Positions 24,096 to 32,508 of a stretch of DNA of 41,298 nucleotides are shown piece after piece; the stretch's first letter is position 1; each line of letters begins with the position of its first letter. Below the pieces are notes generated by a model. The model worked only from the letters and a program-made list of their open reading frames with translations, was not told where the DNA came from and made no database searches. The position numbers and the translations under genes were made by a program. Source of the DNA: JARDZU01 sp963730285 (GTDB taxonomy: Bacteria; Actinomycetota; Acidimicrobiia; Spongiisociales; ZC4RG35); the NCBI GenBank assembly GCA_963730285.1, contig CAVSQY010000016.1:1-41298 (forward strand), in the 5' to 3' direction.

Positions 24096-24887
24096 ATGCT
24101 GAGAGCTGAAAATCTCGAGGTCGTCTACAACGATGTGGTGCTGGTTCTGCGCGGGATCTCGCTGGAGGTACCCGACGGCAAGATCGTGGCACTGCTCGGC
24201 GGCAACGGCGCGGGCAAGACGACCACGCTGCGAGCCATCACCGGGTTGCTCGACATACACGAGGGCGATGTCACCAAAGGCGATGTTTACTTCGACGACG
24301 AGAGAATCACCGACCTTGACCCTTCGGACAGGGTCAAGAGGGGGATCAGCCAGGTTTTAGAAGGGCGACGGGTCTTTGCCGAGCTCACCGTCCTCGAGAA
24401 CCTTCGCGCGGGGGCTTACACCAACAAGAACAGCACTCGGGTCAGGGCCGCTCAAGATCGTGTGATGACCATGTTCCCCCGATTGGCGGAGCGTAAGAAC
24501 GCCACAGCGGGCTATCTGTCCGGTGGAGAGCAGCAGATGCTCGCCATAGGCCGTGCCCTGATGCAAGAGCCCCGGCTTCTCATCCTGGATGAGCCGTCTC
24601 TCGGCCTGGCGCCAATGCTGGTCCAAGAGGTCACCGAGATCATCGTCGAGATAAACCGGCAGGGAACCTCGGTCCTCCTCATCGAGCAGAACGCCAACAT
24701 GGCTCTTTCGATTGCCCACCATGGCTACATCATGGAGACCGGGAAGATGGTCATGGATGGTGCACCTGAGAAGCTGCTCAAGGATGAGGACGTAAAAGAG
24801 TTCTATCTGGGTCTCCGCACCTCTGGCGAGCAGAAGTCGTTCCGCGACGTCAAGCACTACAAGCGACGCAAGAGGTGGCTGTCGTGA
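24096..24887 (+). CDS. livF: Liv-type ABC transporter ATPase LivF
   Basis: The 263-residue ATPase starts at ATG 24096 (MLRAENLEVVYNDVV), since LivF proteins begin at this point; the frame is open a further 14 codons upstream through the hairpin. Walker A is ALLGGNGAGKTTTLRAITG, the signature is YLSGGEQQMLAIGRALMQ, and Walker B is RLLILDEPSLGLAPMLVQE. The Q-loop (SQVLEGRRVFAELTVLENL) and the H-switch region (VLLIEQNANMAL) are in LivF form, where Asn/Gln replaces the H-D-M of LivG. The stop overlaps GTG 24884 of livG. Confidence 0.93.
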   Translation: MLRAENLEVVYNDVVLVLRGISLEVPDGKIVALLGGNGAGKTTTLRAITGLLDIHEGDVTKGDVYFDDERITDLDPSDRVKRGISQVLEGRRVFAELTVLENLRAGAYTNKNSTRVRAAQDRVMTMFPRLAERKNATAGYLSGGEQQMLAIGRALMQEPRLLILDEPSLGLAPMLVQEVTEIIVEINRQGTSVLLIEQNANMALSIAHHGYIMETGKMVMDGAPEKLLKDEDVKEFYLGLRTSGEQKSFRDVKHYKRRKRWLS

Positions 24888-25711
24888 GTGGGAAGCTCCT
24901 GGCCAGACGGGCTGAGCGCTCCGGGGCCAAGGACTATGAGCACCTACTCAGCGTCGAGGATGTCCACCTCTCCTTCCGTGGAGTCAAGGCGATCGATGGG
25001 GTGTCCTTCGATGTCGACGATGGTGAGTTGTTTGCCATTATCGGCCCCAACGGAGCCGGCAAGACATCGTTGTTCAACTCGATCAACCAGGTCTATCACC
25101 CCCAGCGAGGCGACATCAGGTGGAAGGGTGAGAGTCTGATGGGTCTCAAGCCCAACAAGACGGCCGAATTGGGGATCGCCCGTACCTTCCAGAACATCGC
25201 ACTCTTTCCCCACATGACGGTGATCGAGAACCTGCTCACCGGCCGACACGTCCGGATGACCAGCTCTTGGTTGGCCGGGTCGGTTTGGTTGGGGAAGGCG
25301 AAACGGGAGGAAGTCGACAACCGGGAGATCGTCGAGGACATCATCGACTTCCTCGAGATCGAGCAATGGCGAAAATACCCGGTCGGGCTCCTGCCCTACG
25401 GGATCCAGAAGAGGGTCGAGCTGGGCCGGGCGCTGGCGATGGACCCCGAGCTTCTGATGCTGGACGAGCCCGTAGCTGGGATGAACCTCGAGGAGACCGA
25501 AGATATGGCGAGATTCATCCTCGATGTCCAGGACGAGCTGGGGATCGCCATCATCCTCGTCGAGCACGACATGGGATTGGTGATGGACATCGCCGACCGC
25601 ATCCTCGTGGTCGACTTCGGCAAGCCGATCACCGTTGGCAAACCCGCCGAAGTCCAGAGCAACCCCAATGTGATCCGGGCCTACCTGGGTGAAGAGGTGG
25701 AAACGGCCTGA
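24884..25711 (+). CDS. livG: Liv-type ABC transporter ATPase LivG
   Basis: The 275-residue ATPase has Walker A IIGPNGAGKTSLFNSINQVY, the LivG-type ARTFQNIALFPHMTVIENLL Q-loop, signature LLPYGIQKRVELGRALAMDP (LPYG-Q replacing LSGGQ, normal in LivG), Walker B LLMLDEPVAGMNLEETEDMA and switch VEHDMGLVMDIADRILVVDF. GTG 24884 is preferred over GTG 24875 because AGGTGG lies just upstream and the GTGA overlap with livF is typical. It ends 1 bp before the convergent bioY stop. Confidence 0.93.
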   Translation: MSGKLLARRAERSGAKDYEHLLSVEDVHLSFRGVKAIDGVSFDVDDGELFAIIGPNGAGKTSLFNSINQVYHPQRGDIRWKGESLMGLKPNKTAELGIARTFQNIALFPHMTVIENLLTGRHVRMTSSWLAGSVWLGKAKREEVDNREIVEDIIDFLEIEQWRKYPVGLLPYGIQKRVELGRALAMDPELLMLDEPVAGMNLEETEDMARFILDVQDELGIAIILVEHDMGLVMDIADRILVVDFGKPITVGKPAEVQSNPNVIRAYLGEEVETA

Positions 25712-25712
25712 T

Positions 25713-26309
25713 CTAGCGGCTGTGCTCTCCCAGAACCCGCCAGGCGCCGGGCAGCAACACACCGGCGGCGGCCGCCTTGATCAAATCGCCCACGACGAAG
25801 GGAACCACACCGGCGGCGATGGCCTCGCTCAGGCCCATGTCGACGGTGATCATCAGGCCCAGGGCACCGAAGAAGTAGATCACGGCGGAGCCGACGATGA
25901 AGGCGGTGAACATGGTGGGGAAGGTCCGGTCTTGGCGACGCTCGGCCATGTAGCCGATGAGACCGGCGGCCACGATGAACCCGAACAGATAGCCGGAGGT
26001 GCTCCCCGTCATGGTCTCAATCCCGCGGTCCATGCTCCATCCCTCGGACCATGCACCGGCGAAAACCGGGGCCCCGAGGACCCCCACTCCGACGTACAGG
26101 AGCTGGCCGGCGGCGCCGAGTCTCATCCCCAGCGCGGCGCCAGTGAGCAAGACGGCAAAGGTCTGGCCGGTGATGGGCACAGGGGTGAAAGGGAGGTCTA
26201 TGCGCCATTGGGCGGCCAGTGCGGTCAAGGCCGCGGCGATCACGACCAAGACGATCGAGACGGCCTTCGTCCTCGGTAGGACCCGCTCGGTGATCACTGC
26301 TGTCGTCAC
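25713..26309 (-). CDS. bioY: Biotin transporter substrate-binding component BioY
   Basis: The 198-residue protein is a six-helix BioY: LPFTPVPITGQTFAVLLTGA is the strongly conserved biotin-binding motif, followed by LGMRLGAAGQLLYVGVGVLG, GSTSGYLFGFIVAAGLIGYM and a C-terminal FVVGDLIKAAAAGVLLPGAW. It captures biotin either alone or with ECF ATPase/transmembrane subunits, none of which are encoded here. The GTG start at 26309 has GAGGAGATAAAGAA upstream. No BirA or BioQ operator is recognisable in the 26310-26389 gap. It converges on livG with a single base between stops. Confidence 0.92.
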   Translation of the reverse strand: MTTAVITERVLPRTKAVSIVLVVIAAALTALAAQWRIDLPFTPVPITGQTFAVLLTGAALGMRLGAAGQLLYVGVGVLGAPVFAGAWSEGWSMDRGIETMTGSTSGYLFGFIVAAGLIGYMAERRQDRTFPTMFTAFIVGSAVIYFFGALGLMITVDMGLSEAIAAGVVPFVVGDLIKAAAAGVLLPGAWRVLGEHSR

Positions 26310-26376
26310 TTCTTTATCTCCTCGAAACCGCCGATAGCCAACCTTACGTCTAAGACTCGTATCCGGAGGTCATCGT

Positions 26377-26382
26377 TACTCT
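26377..26382 (+). promoter_or_regulatory. -10 element TACTCT for the S16 protease gene
   Basis: TACTCT ends 7 nt before ATG 26390, with no Shine-Dalgarno, implying a leaderless message. Confidence 0.4.
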
Positions 26383-26389
26383 CAGGTCG

Positions 26390-27403
26390 ATGGAAGAGCA
26401 GAACGAACGAGGTTCTTCCTGGCCCCTCTATCTGGTCGGGGCCCTTTTTGTGGTGGGCGCTCTGGTCCTGGGGGCATGGAATGTCGATTTGCCCTATTTC
26501 GCCTTCTCGGCCGGCCCGGTGTCGGATGCCTCCGATGCGATCGTGGCCGAGGATGTGGCCACCTACCCCCCAGAAGGTGAGCTTCTGATGCTGACGGTGA
26601 TCAGCCAGGATGTGAACCTGTTCGAAGCCGCCATCGCCGGGGTCGATCCCACCATCGACCTGGTCAAGAAGGAGGCTTACCGACAACCCGATGAGACCGA
26701 CGAGGATTATCGGAAGCGGGTGCTGCAGCAGATGGACGACTCGGAGACCCGGGCGATTTCGGTGGCGCTGCGATATCTCGGCTACGAGATGGTGCCGGTC
26801 GATGTGATCATCACCGACCTGGTCCCTGACAAACCGGCGGACGACGTCCTCGAGATCGGTGACTCGGTCAACAGCTTCAACGGGGTGGAGATCGTGGAGA
26901 GCACGGACCTGACCGACGCTCTGAAAGACTTGCACCCTGGCGACGTCGTCCCGATGGGAATAACACGCAATGGGACCGTGCAGACGGTGGACGTCCAGCT
27001 CACCGAACGCGACGACGAGTTGGGTGGCCCGATGATCGGCATCGTGGTCGGCGAGATCACCGAGCCACCCTTCCCGATAGCCATCCAGGCGGGGAACGTC
27101 GGTGGTCCCTCCGCCGGGCTGATGCACACCTTGGCCATCATCGACACTCTGACCCCAGGCGAGATGACCAAGGGGAACGTGGTCGCCGGCACCGGGACCA
27201 TCCAGTACGACGGCACCGTCGGGAACATCGGAGGCATACGGCAGAAGGTGGTGGGCGCCGAAGCGGCGGGGGCCGAGTACATGCTGGTGCCGGCTGGCAA
27301 CTACGACGAGGCCTTGACCGCGGAGCGGGACCACATCGAGCTGGTTCCCGTCGCCAACCTCCAGGATGCGATCGACTTCCTGGGCAGTCTTCCCTCGGTC
27401 TGA
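26390..27403 (+). CDS. PDZ-domain Lon-type (S16) serine protease, YlbL-like
   Basis: The 337-residue protein has one N-terminal helix (LYLVGALFVVGALVLGAW). A PDZ domain follows (about residues 130-205: VPVDVIITDLVPDKPADDVL, IGDSVNSFNGVEI, LHPGDVVPMGITRNG). The C-terminal Lon-like S16 domain has the Ser in QAGNVGGPSAGLMHTLAIID and the Lys in VGNIGGIRQKVVGAEAAGAE, so the Ser-Lys dyad is intact. YlbL-type proteases are membrane proteins, active outside the cytoplasmic membrane. The gene is followed at 48 bp by the DivIVA-like gene and then UPF0182; UPF0182/PDZ-S16 adjacency is also known in mycobacteria. Confidence 0.9.
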   Translation: MEEQNERGSSWPLYLVGALFVVGALVLGAWNVDLPYFAFSAGPVSDASDAIVAEDVATYPPEGELLMLTVISQDVNLFEAAIAGVDPTIDLVKKEAYRQPDETDEDYRKRVLQQMDDSETRAISVALRYLGYEMVPVDVIITDLVPDKPADDVLEIGDSVNSFNGVEIVESTDLTDALKDLHPGDVVPMGITRNGTVQTVDVQLTERDDELGGPMIGIVVGEITEPPFPIAIQAGNVGGPSAGLMHTLAIIDTLTPGEMTKGNVVAGTGTIQYDGTVGNIGGIRQKVVGAEAAGAEYMLVPAGNYDEALTAERDHIELVPVANLQDAIDFLGSLPSV

Positions 27404-27436
27404 CCCCAAACCCGACGGCAAGCCAGGCCCTGCCTG

Positions 27437-27442
27437 TATCTT
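27437..27442 (+). promoter_or_regulatory. -10 element TATCTT for the DivIVA-like gene
   Basis: TATCTT ends 9 nt before ATG 27452, with no Shine-Dalgarno. It is consistent with a leaderless message. Confidence 0.35.
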
Positions 27443-27451
27443 CTAGCTCCG

Positions 27452-29236
27452 ATGGCTTCTGACAGAACCCCGGACGAGGTGGGACGCGCCAGATTCCGCA
27501 CCGTGTTCCGCGGATTCGACCCTGACGAGGTGCTCAGCCACGTCGGTCGTATCTCCACCGAGATGGAGAGTCTTCGCCAGGAGAGGGACCGTCTCGCCAC
27601 CCGGTTGGGCGAATACGCCGATCGAGACCTGGAGACCGAGTTCGAGAGCCTGGGTCGCGAGGTGGCGGCGGTGCTGCAATCCGCCAGGGAGGCGGCGGAG
27701 TCGATGAGGGAGCGGGCCACACTCGACTCAGCCCGTTGGCGGTCCGAGGCCATGGCCGAGGTCGAGGAGATGCGCAAGGACGCTCGCAACGACGCCGAAG
27801 CCCTTCGGGGTGACGCATGGGCCGCCGGCACCGAGATGTTGAATCAGGCGACGGCAGAGGCGAGACGCATCCGCGCCGGTGCCGAGCGGGACGTCCTGAC
27901 CACGATGGGCGAGGCCGAGCGTGAGGCTCATCGTCTCACCTCCTCGGCGCGACGGGAGGCGGAGGACGTCCTCAGAGCCGCAAGCATGGACGCCGAGAAG
28001 CTCTCGTCGGAGGCCAAGAAGCGTCACGACGACTTGCTCGATCAGGCTCACCGTCAGGCCGAGGCCGCCCAGGAGCGAACCCGTGCCCTGGAGGAGCGGC
28101 GTGAGGAGTTGATGGAGGAGCTCGAGTCGGTGAGGGCCACACTTGGCCGTCTCGAAGGATCCTTGGAGGAACGTCGCGAGGGATTCAGCCAACCTTCGGA
28201 GTCGACCAGCGTCCGCATCGTCCCGCCATCGAAGGTGGAGCCCGACGTGGATAGCTGGGTGTTGGGGGAGACGGTTCGGATCATCCCACCCGAGCCCGCA
28301 CCTTCCACCGAGCCGACCATCTCCAAGTCAGTCGAGCCGGAGCTCGGCCAGCCTGAGCCCGAACCCTTGATCGAGCAGCCCGAGCAGCCCGAGGAGGCAA
28401 TCGAGCCGGAAGGACTCGCACCGGAGCCTTCCCCCGTGGAACGTGAGCCGGAGGAGGAGCCGGCGGCCGGGAGGCCCATCGAGGACGAGGACCTGGTAGG
28501 GGCATTGTTCGCATCGTTGCGTGGTGAGCCGTCCGACGGCGAGCCGGTCCAACCCGCGGTTGCCTCAGAACCGGATGACGCCGAAGCCGAGGATGAGATC
28601 GAGCCGGCCCCGGCGCCACCAAAAGTGGCAGCGGTTCTCTCCGATCGCACCGAGCTGTTGGAGCAGCGCGACGGGCGACTTCTACCTATCACCAACCGCG
28701 CCCTGCGCGGGGTGAAGAAGTCGGTTACGGATGCACAAAATGTCGCTTTGGACAGTCTCCGCACCGACGGCGACTGGTCACCTGATGCCTCCGAGTTGTC
28801 CGACCTGCTCCGAGCCGACCTCATCGGGCTTTGGGCAGAGGCCTACTCCGCCGGCCACGCTGCAGCCGAGGAAATGCTCGGCGGCAAGTTGAAGAGACCG
28901 GTGACGCCCAGCTCCGACGCCTCGGACATGTTCGGGCGTGATCTAGCCGCGGCCGTGGAGGCCGCCCTGGTCGACGCGGGCGACGGTCAGCGGGAGAAGC
29001 AGTCAGCCACTTCACGTGTCTACCGCGGATGGCGGACCGATGAGGCAGAGCGCAGGGTGCGATTGCTCGCCCTGGAGGCATATCACCGGGGCCTCCGAGA
29101 CTCGTCGCCCGGAGCCAACCTGGTCTGGGTCCCCAATGGAACGCCCTGCAGCGCCTGTCGTGAGGCTTCGTCCGACCCCAGCCAACATCTGCCGCCGATC
29201 CACGCCGGGTGCGAGTGCACCCTGGCCATCACCTGA
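27452..29236 (+). CDS. DivIVA-like coiled-coil protein with a phage MuF-like Cys/His C-terminus
   Basis: Residues 1-45 (RARFRTVFRGFDPDEVLSHV) match the DivIVA N-terminal lipid-binding domain (F-x-x-x-x-R-G-Y/F-D-x-x-E-V). A long Ala/Glu/Arg-rich coiled coil runs to about 250, then a Pro/Glu-rich acidic linker (about 265-400). The last 190 residues or so are helical and end in LVWVPNGTPCSACREASSDP then HLPPIHAGCECTLAIT. This C-x2-C ... P-P-x-H-x-x-C-x-C pattern is the hallmark of the Mu gpF / minor-capsid head-morphogenesis domain, where it binds a metal and follows helices ending R-x-x-x-L-A-x-x-A-Y-x-x-G. The combination with DivIVA is not one I know. The coiled coil is likely to polarise at curved membranes. 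What the C-terminal metal site does is unknown. Confidence 0.7.
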   Translation: MASDRTPDEVGRARFRTVFRGFDPDEVLSHVGRISTEMESLRQERDRLATRLGEYADRDLETEFESLGREVAAVLQSAREAAESMRERATLDSARWRSEAMAEVEEMRKDARNDAEALRGDAWAAGTEMLNQATAEARRIRAGAERDVLTTMGEAEREAHRLTSSARREAEDVLRAASMDAEKLSSEAKKRHDDLLDQAHRQAEAAQERTRALEERREELMEELESVRATLGRLEGSLEERREGFSQPSESTSVRIVPPSKVEPDVDSWVLGETVRIIPPEPAPSTEPTISKSVEPELGQPEPEPLIEQPEQPEEAIEPEGLAPEPSPVEREPEEEPAAGRPIEDEDLVGALFASLRGEPSDGEPVQPAVASEPDDAEAEDEIEPAPAPPKVAAVLSDRTELLEQRDGRLLPITNRALRGVKKSVTDAQNVALDSLRTDGDWSPDASELSDLLRADLIGLWAEAYSAGHAAAEEMLGGKLKRPVTPSSDASDMFGRDLAAAVEAALVDAGDGQREKQSATSRVYRGWRTDEAERRVRLLALEAYHRGLRDSSPGANLVWVPNGTPCSACREASSDPSQHLPPIHAGCECTLAIT

Positions 29237-29266
29237 ACTCTTAGAAACCGAAGCGCGAATAGCAGT

Positions 29267-29272
29267 TACCCT
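29267..29272 (+). promoter_or_regulatory. -10 element TACCCT for the UPF0182 gene
   Basis: TACCCT ends 8 nt before ATG 29281 and no Shine-Dalgarno is present. It repeats the arrangement seen at 6247 and 10480. Confidence 0.4.
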
Positions 29273-29280
29273 CATCTTCG

Positions 29281-32169
29281 ATGTTCACCAGGGTTCCCTC
29301 CGGTTACCGCTCAGATAGACGTCGACCCCTGACGCTGATCCTGGTCGGCATCGCCTCGATCTATTTGATCCTGACCGCCCTGGGCACACTTTGGACCGAC
29401 TATCTGTGGTTCGACTCGATCGGGTACGACTACGTCTGGCAGCGCCGGTGGGGTCTATCCGTCGCATTGGGAGCGGTTGGGGTTGGTCTGGCCTTCCTGG
29501 TGCTCTGGGTCAGTCTCAAGGTGGTTGACCGCATGTCTCCGCGCTGGCAGCCGTTCGATCTGAGCGAGGAGGAAGAACTGATCGAGCGCTTCCGGGAGTG
29601 GGTGGAACCCCGGGTGCGACAGGTCAGGTTCTGGGTAACCGGCGCGCTGGCGCTGATCTTGGGCCTGGCGGTGGCCGCATGGCGCGACCAGGTCTTCCTG
29701 TTTCTCAACTCGCAGAGCTTCGGGGTGACCGACCCGATTTTCAATCAGGACGTTGGCTTCTACGTCTTTCGTCTCCCGCTGCTGGAGACGATCACCGATT
29801 GGGTGTTCAACGTCCTGGTGCTGGCCACAGTCCTGGTTGCGGTTGCCCACTACTTCAACGGCGGTATCCGATTCAATGGGCGGCGCTTCTCCTCGACCCG
29901 TCCCGCCAAGATCCACATCTCTGTGATGCTCGCCCTGATCGCGTTGGTCCGGGCGGTCATCTACCGCCTCGACATGTTCAACTTGATGCTGGTGGATCGC
30001 CCTTCGGCCAATTTCTTCGGCCCCGGTTACACCGATGTCATGGCCCGACTTCCCGCCTACCGCCTCTTGCTCCTGGTCGCCCTTCTCGCCGCGGTGCTGT
30101 TCATCGTCAACATCTTCCGACCCGGTTGGATTCTGGCGATGGTGGCGGTTGGGTCGTGGATCGTGGTGGCCGTCGCCGCACTGGCCATTTACCCGGCCAT
30201 CATCCAACGGATCCAAGTGCTCCCCGACCAGGTGGGCAGGGAACGCCCCTATATCGTCAACAATCTCGAATTCACCAGGGCCGCCTGGGGTCTGGACAAT
30301 GTCGAGGTCCAGCCTTTCTCCGCGGCCGACAGCCTCAACGCCGATGCGATCCAGGCCAACTCACTCACTGTCGACAACTTGAGGATCTGGGACCCTTCTG
30401 TGCTTCCACGGACGTTCCAGAACTTCCAGGAGCTGAGGACCTACTACTCGCTGGCTGTGGTCGACACCGATCGATACATCAGTGACGGGGTCCCGAAACA
30501 GGTGATGCTGGCGGTGCGGGAGTTGGAAGAGGTCAACCTCCCGCGTGAAGACTGGCAGAACCAGCGTCTGTTCTACACCCACGGGTTCGGCGCAGTGGTC
30601 AATGAGGCCAATCTGGTCGATGCCGGGGGCCAGCCCAAGTTTCTGCTCAAGGATGTGCCACCACAGGCTGCGGTGCCGGCTCTCGAGCTGAAGGAGCCAC
30701 GTGTCTACTTCGGTGAGACCTATCAGCCAGGGAGACCGGTGATCGTCAAGACCGGCGACAGCCCCCAGGAAGTGGATGCCCCGTTGCCGGACGAGGGCAC
30801 CGAGTACAACGAGTACGACGGTGCGGCCGGCGTCGAGATCGGCGGCTTTTGGAGACGGGTCGCCTTTGCCTTCAGATATCGCGACCTCAACCTGCTCATC
30901 TCTCCGGAGATCAGGAGTGACAGCAGAGTGCTCGTGGAACGAAATGTGCGACGGATCGTCGAAGACGTGGCCCCCTTCCTCGAGGTGGACACCGACCCTT
31001 ATCCGGTGATCCTCAACGGCGAGATCCTCTGGGTCCTCGACCTCTACACCTCGACCCATTCCTATCCCTACTCCCAGCCATTGACCACCGACGCGGTGGG
31101 GCGGCTCGCGGTGTCGTCGGAGATTTCGAGAGGCGTCAACTATCTGCGCAACTCAGTCAAGGCAGTGGTCGATGCCAACAACGGGGACGTCACCTTCTAC
31201 CTAAACGACGAGAGCGACCCACTGGCCAAAGCATGGGGCGACGCATTCCCCGGTCTGTTCAAGCCGGCTTCCGAGATGCCCGACGGTCTTCAGGACCACC
31301 TTCGCTACCCCCAAGACCTGTTCCGTCTTCAGAGCCAGCTCTATCTCGAGTATCACGTCACCGATCCCAACCAGCTTTTCACCGGGAACGACGCCTGGTC
31401 GTTGCCCGACGATCCCTCGACCATCACCCGGGGCACCTCGGTCGGTCAGGAGTACCTGAAGAGCGATGGCCGCGACGCCACCGGCTCTCTTCGCTATCGG
31501 GCCGAGATCCTGCCCTACTACCTGCTGACCAAGCTTCCCGGGGACGACGACCTTTCCTATCTTCTGCTCCAGCCATTCACACCGAAGGACAAGAAGAACA
31601 TGTCCTCGTTCCTGGTGGCCGACTCCACGCCGGGACGGTATGGGCGACTGATTGACTTCCGCATGCCGCAGGGCGAGTTGGTCGACGGGACCGGTCAGGT
31701 GGGTCAGCGGATCGAGCAGGACGCCGAGATCTCCCAGCAATTCACCTTGTGGGACTCGCTGGGCTCAATGGTGATCAAGGGGGATCTCTTGGTGGTGCCC
31801 ATCGAGGACTCTCTTCTCTATGTCCAACCCATCTATCTCGAGGCCGAGGGTGGAGGCTTTCCCGAGTTCAGGCGGGTCATCGTGGTGTATGCCGACCAGG
31901 TGGAGTGGGCCGAAACGCTGGATGGGGCCTTGGCCAAGGTCTTTGGCGGGAGCAGTGGGACCGATCAGCCTCCCACGGGCTCGGATGGCTCCACCGTCGA
32001 CGACCTCCTCAGCCAGGCGGCCGCCGCCTTTCAACAGGCTGACGACGCGCTGAGCAACGGTGACCTGGCCGGGTATCAGCGTTGGGTCGAGGAGGCGAGA
32101 CGTCTCATTCAGGATGCGAAGGACATCCTGGAGGGAGCGGTGGAGGCTCACGCGGCTTCGGTGGGCTGA
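29281..32169 (+). CDS. UPF0182 family large membrane protein
   Basis: The 962-residue protein has seven predicted helices in its first 310 residues (for example LTLILVGIASIYLILTALGT and VALGAVGVGLAFLVLWVSLK). TDYLWFDSIGYDYVWQRRWG and QDVGFYVFRLPLLETITDWV are typical UPF0182 (COG1615) landmarks. The large extracytoplasmic part contains RPYIVNNLEFTRAAWGLDNV and YFGETYQP, also characteristic. The last 70 residues are an Asp/Ser linker plus an Ala-rich helix. The length is close to that of mycobacterial relatives. Function is not established. It follows the PDZ-S16 protease and DivIVA-like genes, suggesting an envelope role. Confidence 0.92.
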   Translation: MFTRVPSGYRSDRRRPLTLILVGIASIYLILTALGTLWTDYLWFDSIGYDYVWQRRWGLSVALGAVGVGLAFLVLWVSLKVVDRMSPRWQPFDLSEEEELIERFREWVEPRVRQVRFWVTGALALILGLAVAAWRDQVFLFLNSQSFGVTDPIFNQDVGFYVFRLPLLETITDWVFNVLVLATVLVAVAHYFNGGIRFNGRRFSSTRPAKIHISVMLALIALVRAVIYRLDMFNLMLVDRPSANFFGPGYTDVMARLPAYRLLLLVALLAAVLFIVNIFRPGWILAMVAVGSWIVVAVAALAIYPAIIQRIQVLPDQVGRERPYIVNNLEFTRAAWGLDNVEVQPFSAADSLNADAIQANSLTVDNLRIWDPSVLPRTFQNFQELRTYYSLAVVDTDRYISDGVPKQVMLAVRELEEVNLPREDWQNQRLFYTHGFGAVVNEANLVDAGGQPKFLLKDVPPQAAVPALELKEPRVYFGETYQPGRPVIVKTGDSPQEVDAPLPDEGTEYNEYDGAAGVEIGGFWRRVAFAFRYRDLNLLISPEIRSDSRVLVERNVRRIVEDVAPFLEVDTDPYPVILNGEILWVLDLYTSTHSYPYSQPLTTDAVGRLAVSSEISRGVNYLRNSVKAVVDANNGDVTFYLNDESDPLAKAWGDAFPGLFKPASEMPDGLQDHLRYPQDLFRLQSQLYLEYHVTDPNQLFTGNDAWSLPDDPSTITRGTSVGQEYLKSDGRDATGSLRYRAEILPYYLLTKLPGDDDLSYLLLQPFTPKDKKNMSSFLVADSTPGRYGRLIDFRMPQGELVDGTGQVGQRIEQDAEISQQFTLWDSLGSMVIKGDLLVVPIEDSLLYVQPIYLEAEGGGFPEFRRVIVVYADQVEWAETLDGALAKVFGGSSGTDQPPTGSDGSTVDDLLSQAAAAFQQADDALSNGDLAGYQRWVEEARRLIQDAKDILEGAVEAHAASVG

Positions 32170-32231
32170 GTCGGCTCATTCCTCACAGACTCCCCCTCCC
32201 CCTAGAGTGAAGCTCTCTTTCATAGGAAAAC

Positions 32232-32459
32232 ATGGCCAAGGACGAAGACGAATACATACGCATGCGAGGGACAGTGGTGAAGATGCTGCCCGACTCCACC
32301 TTCGAGGTGAAACTGGACAGCGGCTTCGAGCTACTGGCCAAGCCTTCGGGCCGAATGCGCCGGGGAAGGGGCATCCGCGTGCTCCCGGGGGACACGGTGG
32401 ACGTCGAGGTCTCCACCTATGATCCAACCCGAGGCAGGATCGTCTGGCGATACCGCTGA
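32232..32459 (+). CDS. infA: Translation initiation factor IF-1-like protein, divergent
   Basis: The 75-residue protein has the S1/OB-fold of IF-1: IRMRGTVVKMLPDSTFEVKL, then GFELLAKPSGRMRR, then IRVLPGDTVDVEVSTYDPTR and GRIVWRYR. The C-terminal half is almost canonical (I-R-I-L-P-G-D ... Y-D-x-T-R-G-R-I). The middle, where IF-1 normally has H-I-S-G-K-M-R, reads AKPSGRMRRGRG, with a short basic insertion. It stands alone, away from ribosomal-protein genes, which suggests a second IF-1-type gene (the standard copy is usually beside rpmJ/rpsM). IF-1 blocks the A site during initiation. A nucleic-acid-binding paralogue role is the alternative. Confidence 0.85.
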   Translation: MAKDEDEYIRMRGTVVKMLPDSTFEVKLDSGFELLAKPSGRMRRGRGIRVLPGDTVDVEVSTYDPTRGRIVWRYR

Positions 32460-32508
32460 ACTGGGGGGTGGGGCGGAATCTGTCCCAGCCGTAGCTCATG
32501 ATGACGGT

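Noticed and set aside
26310..26389. Possible biotin operator or riboswitch upstream of bioY
   Set aside because: No palindrome or conserved fold could be identified by eye in this short gap.
26306..27421. 371-residue minus-strand open frame opposite the S16 protease
   Set aside because: Shadow frame: the plus strand has an intact PDZ and Ser-Lys dyad.
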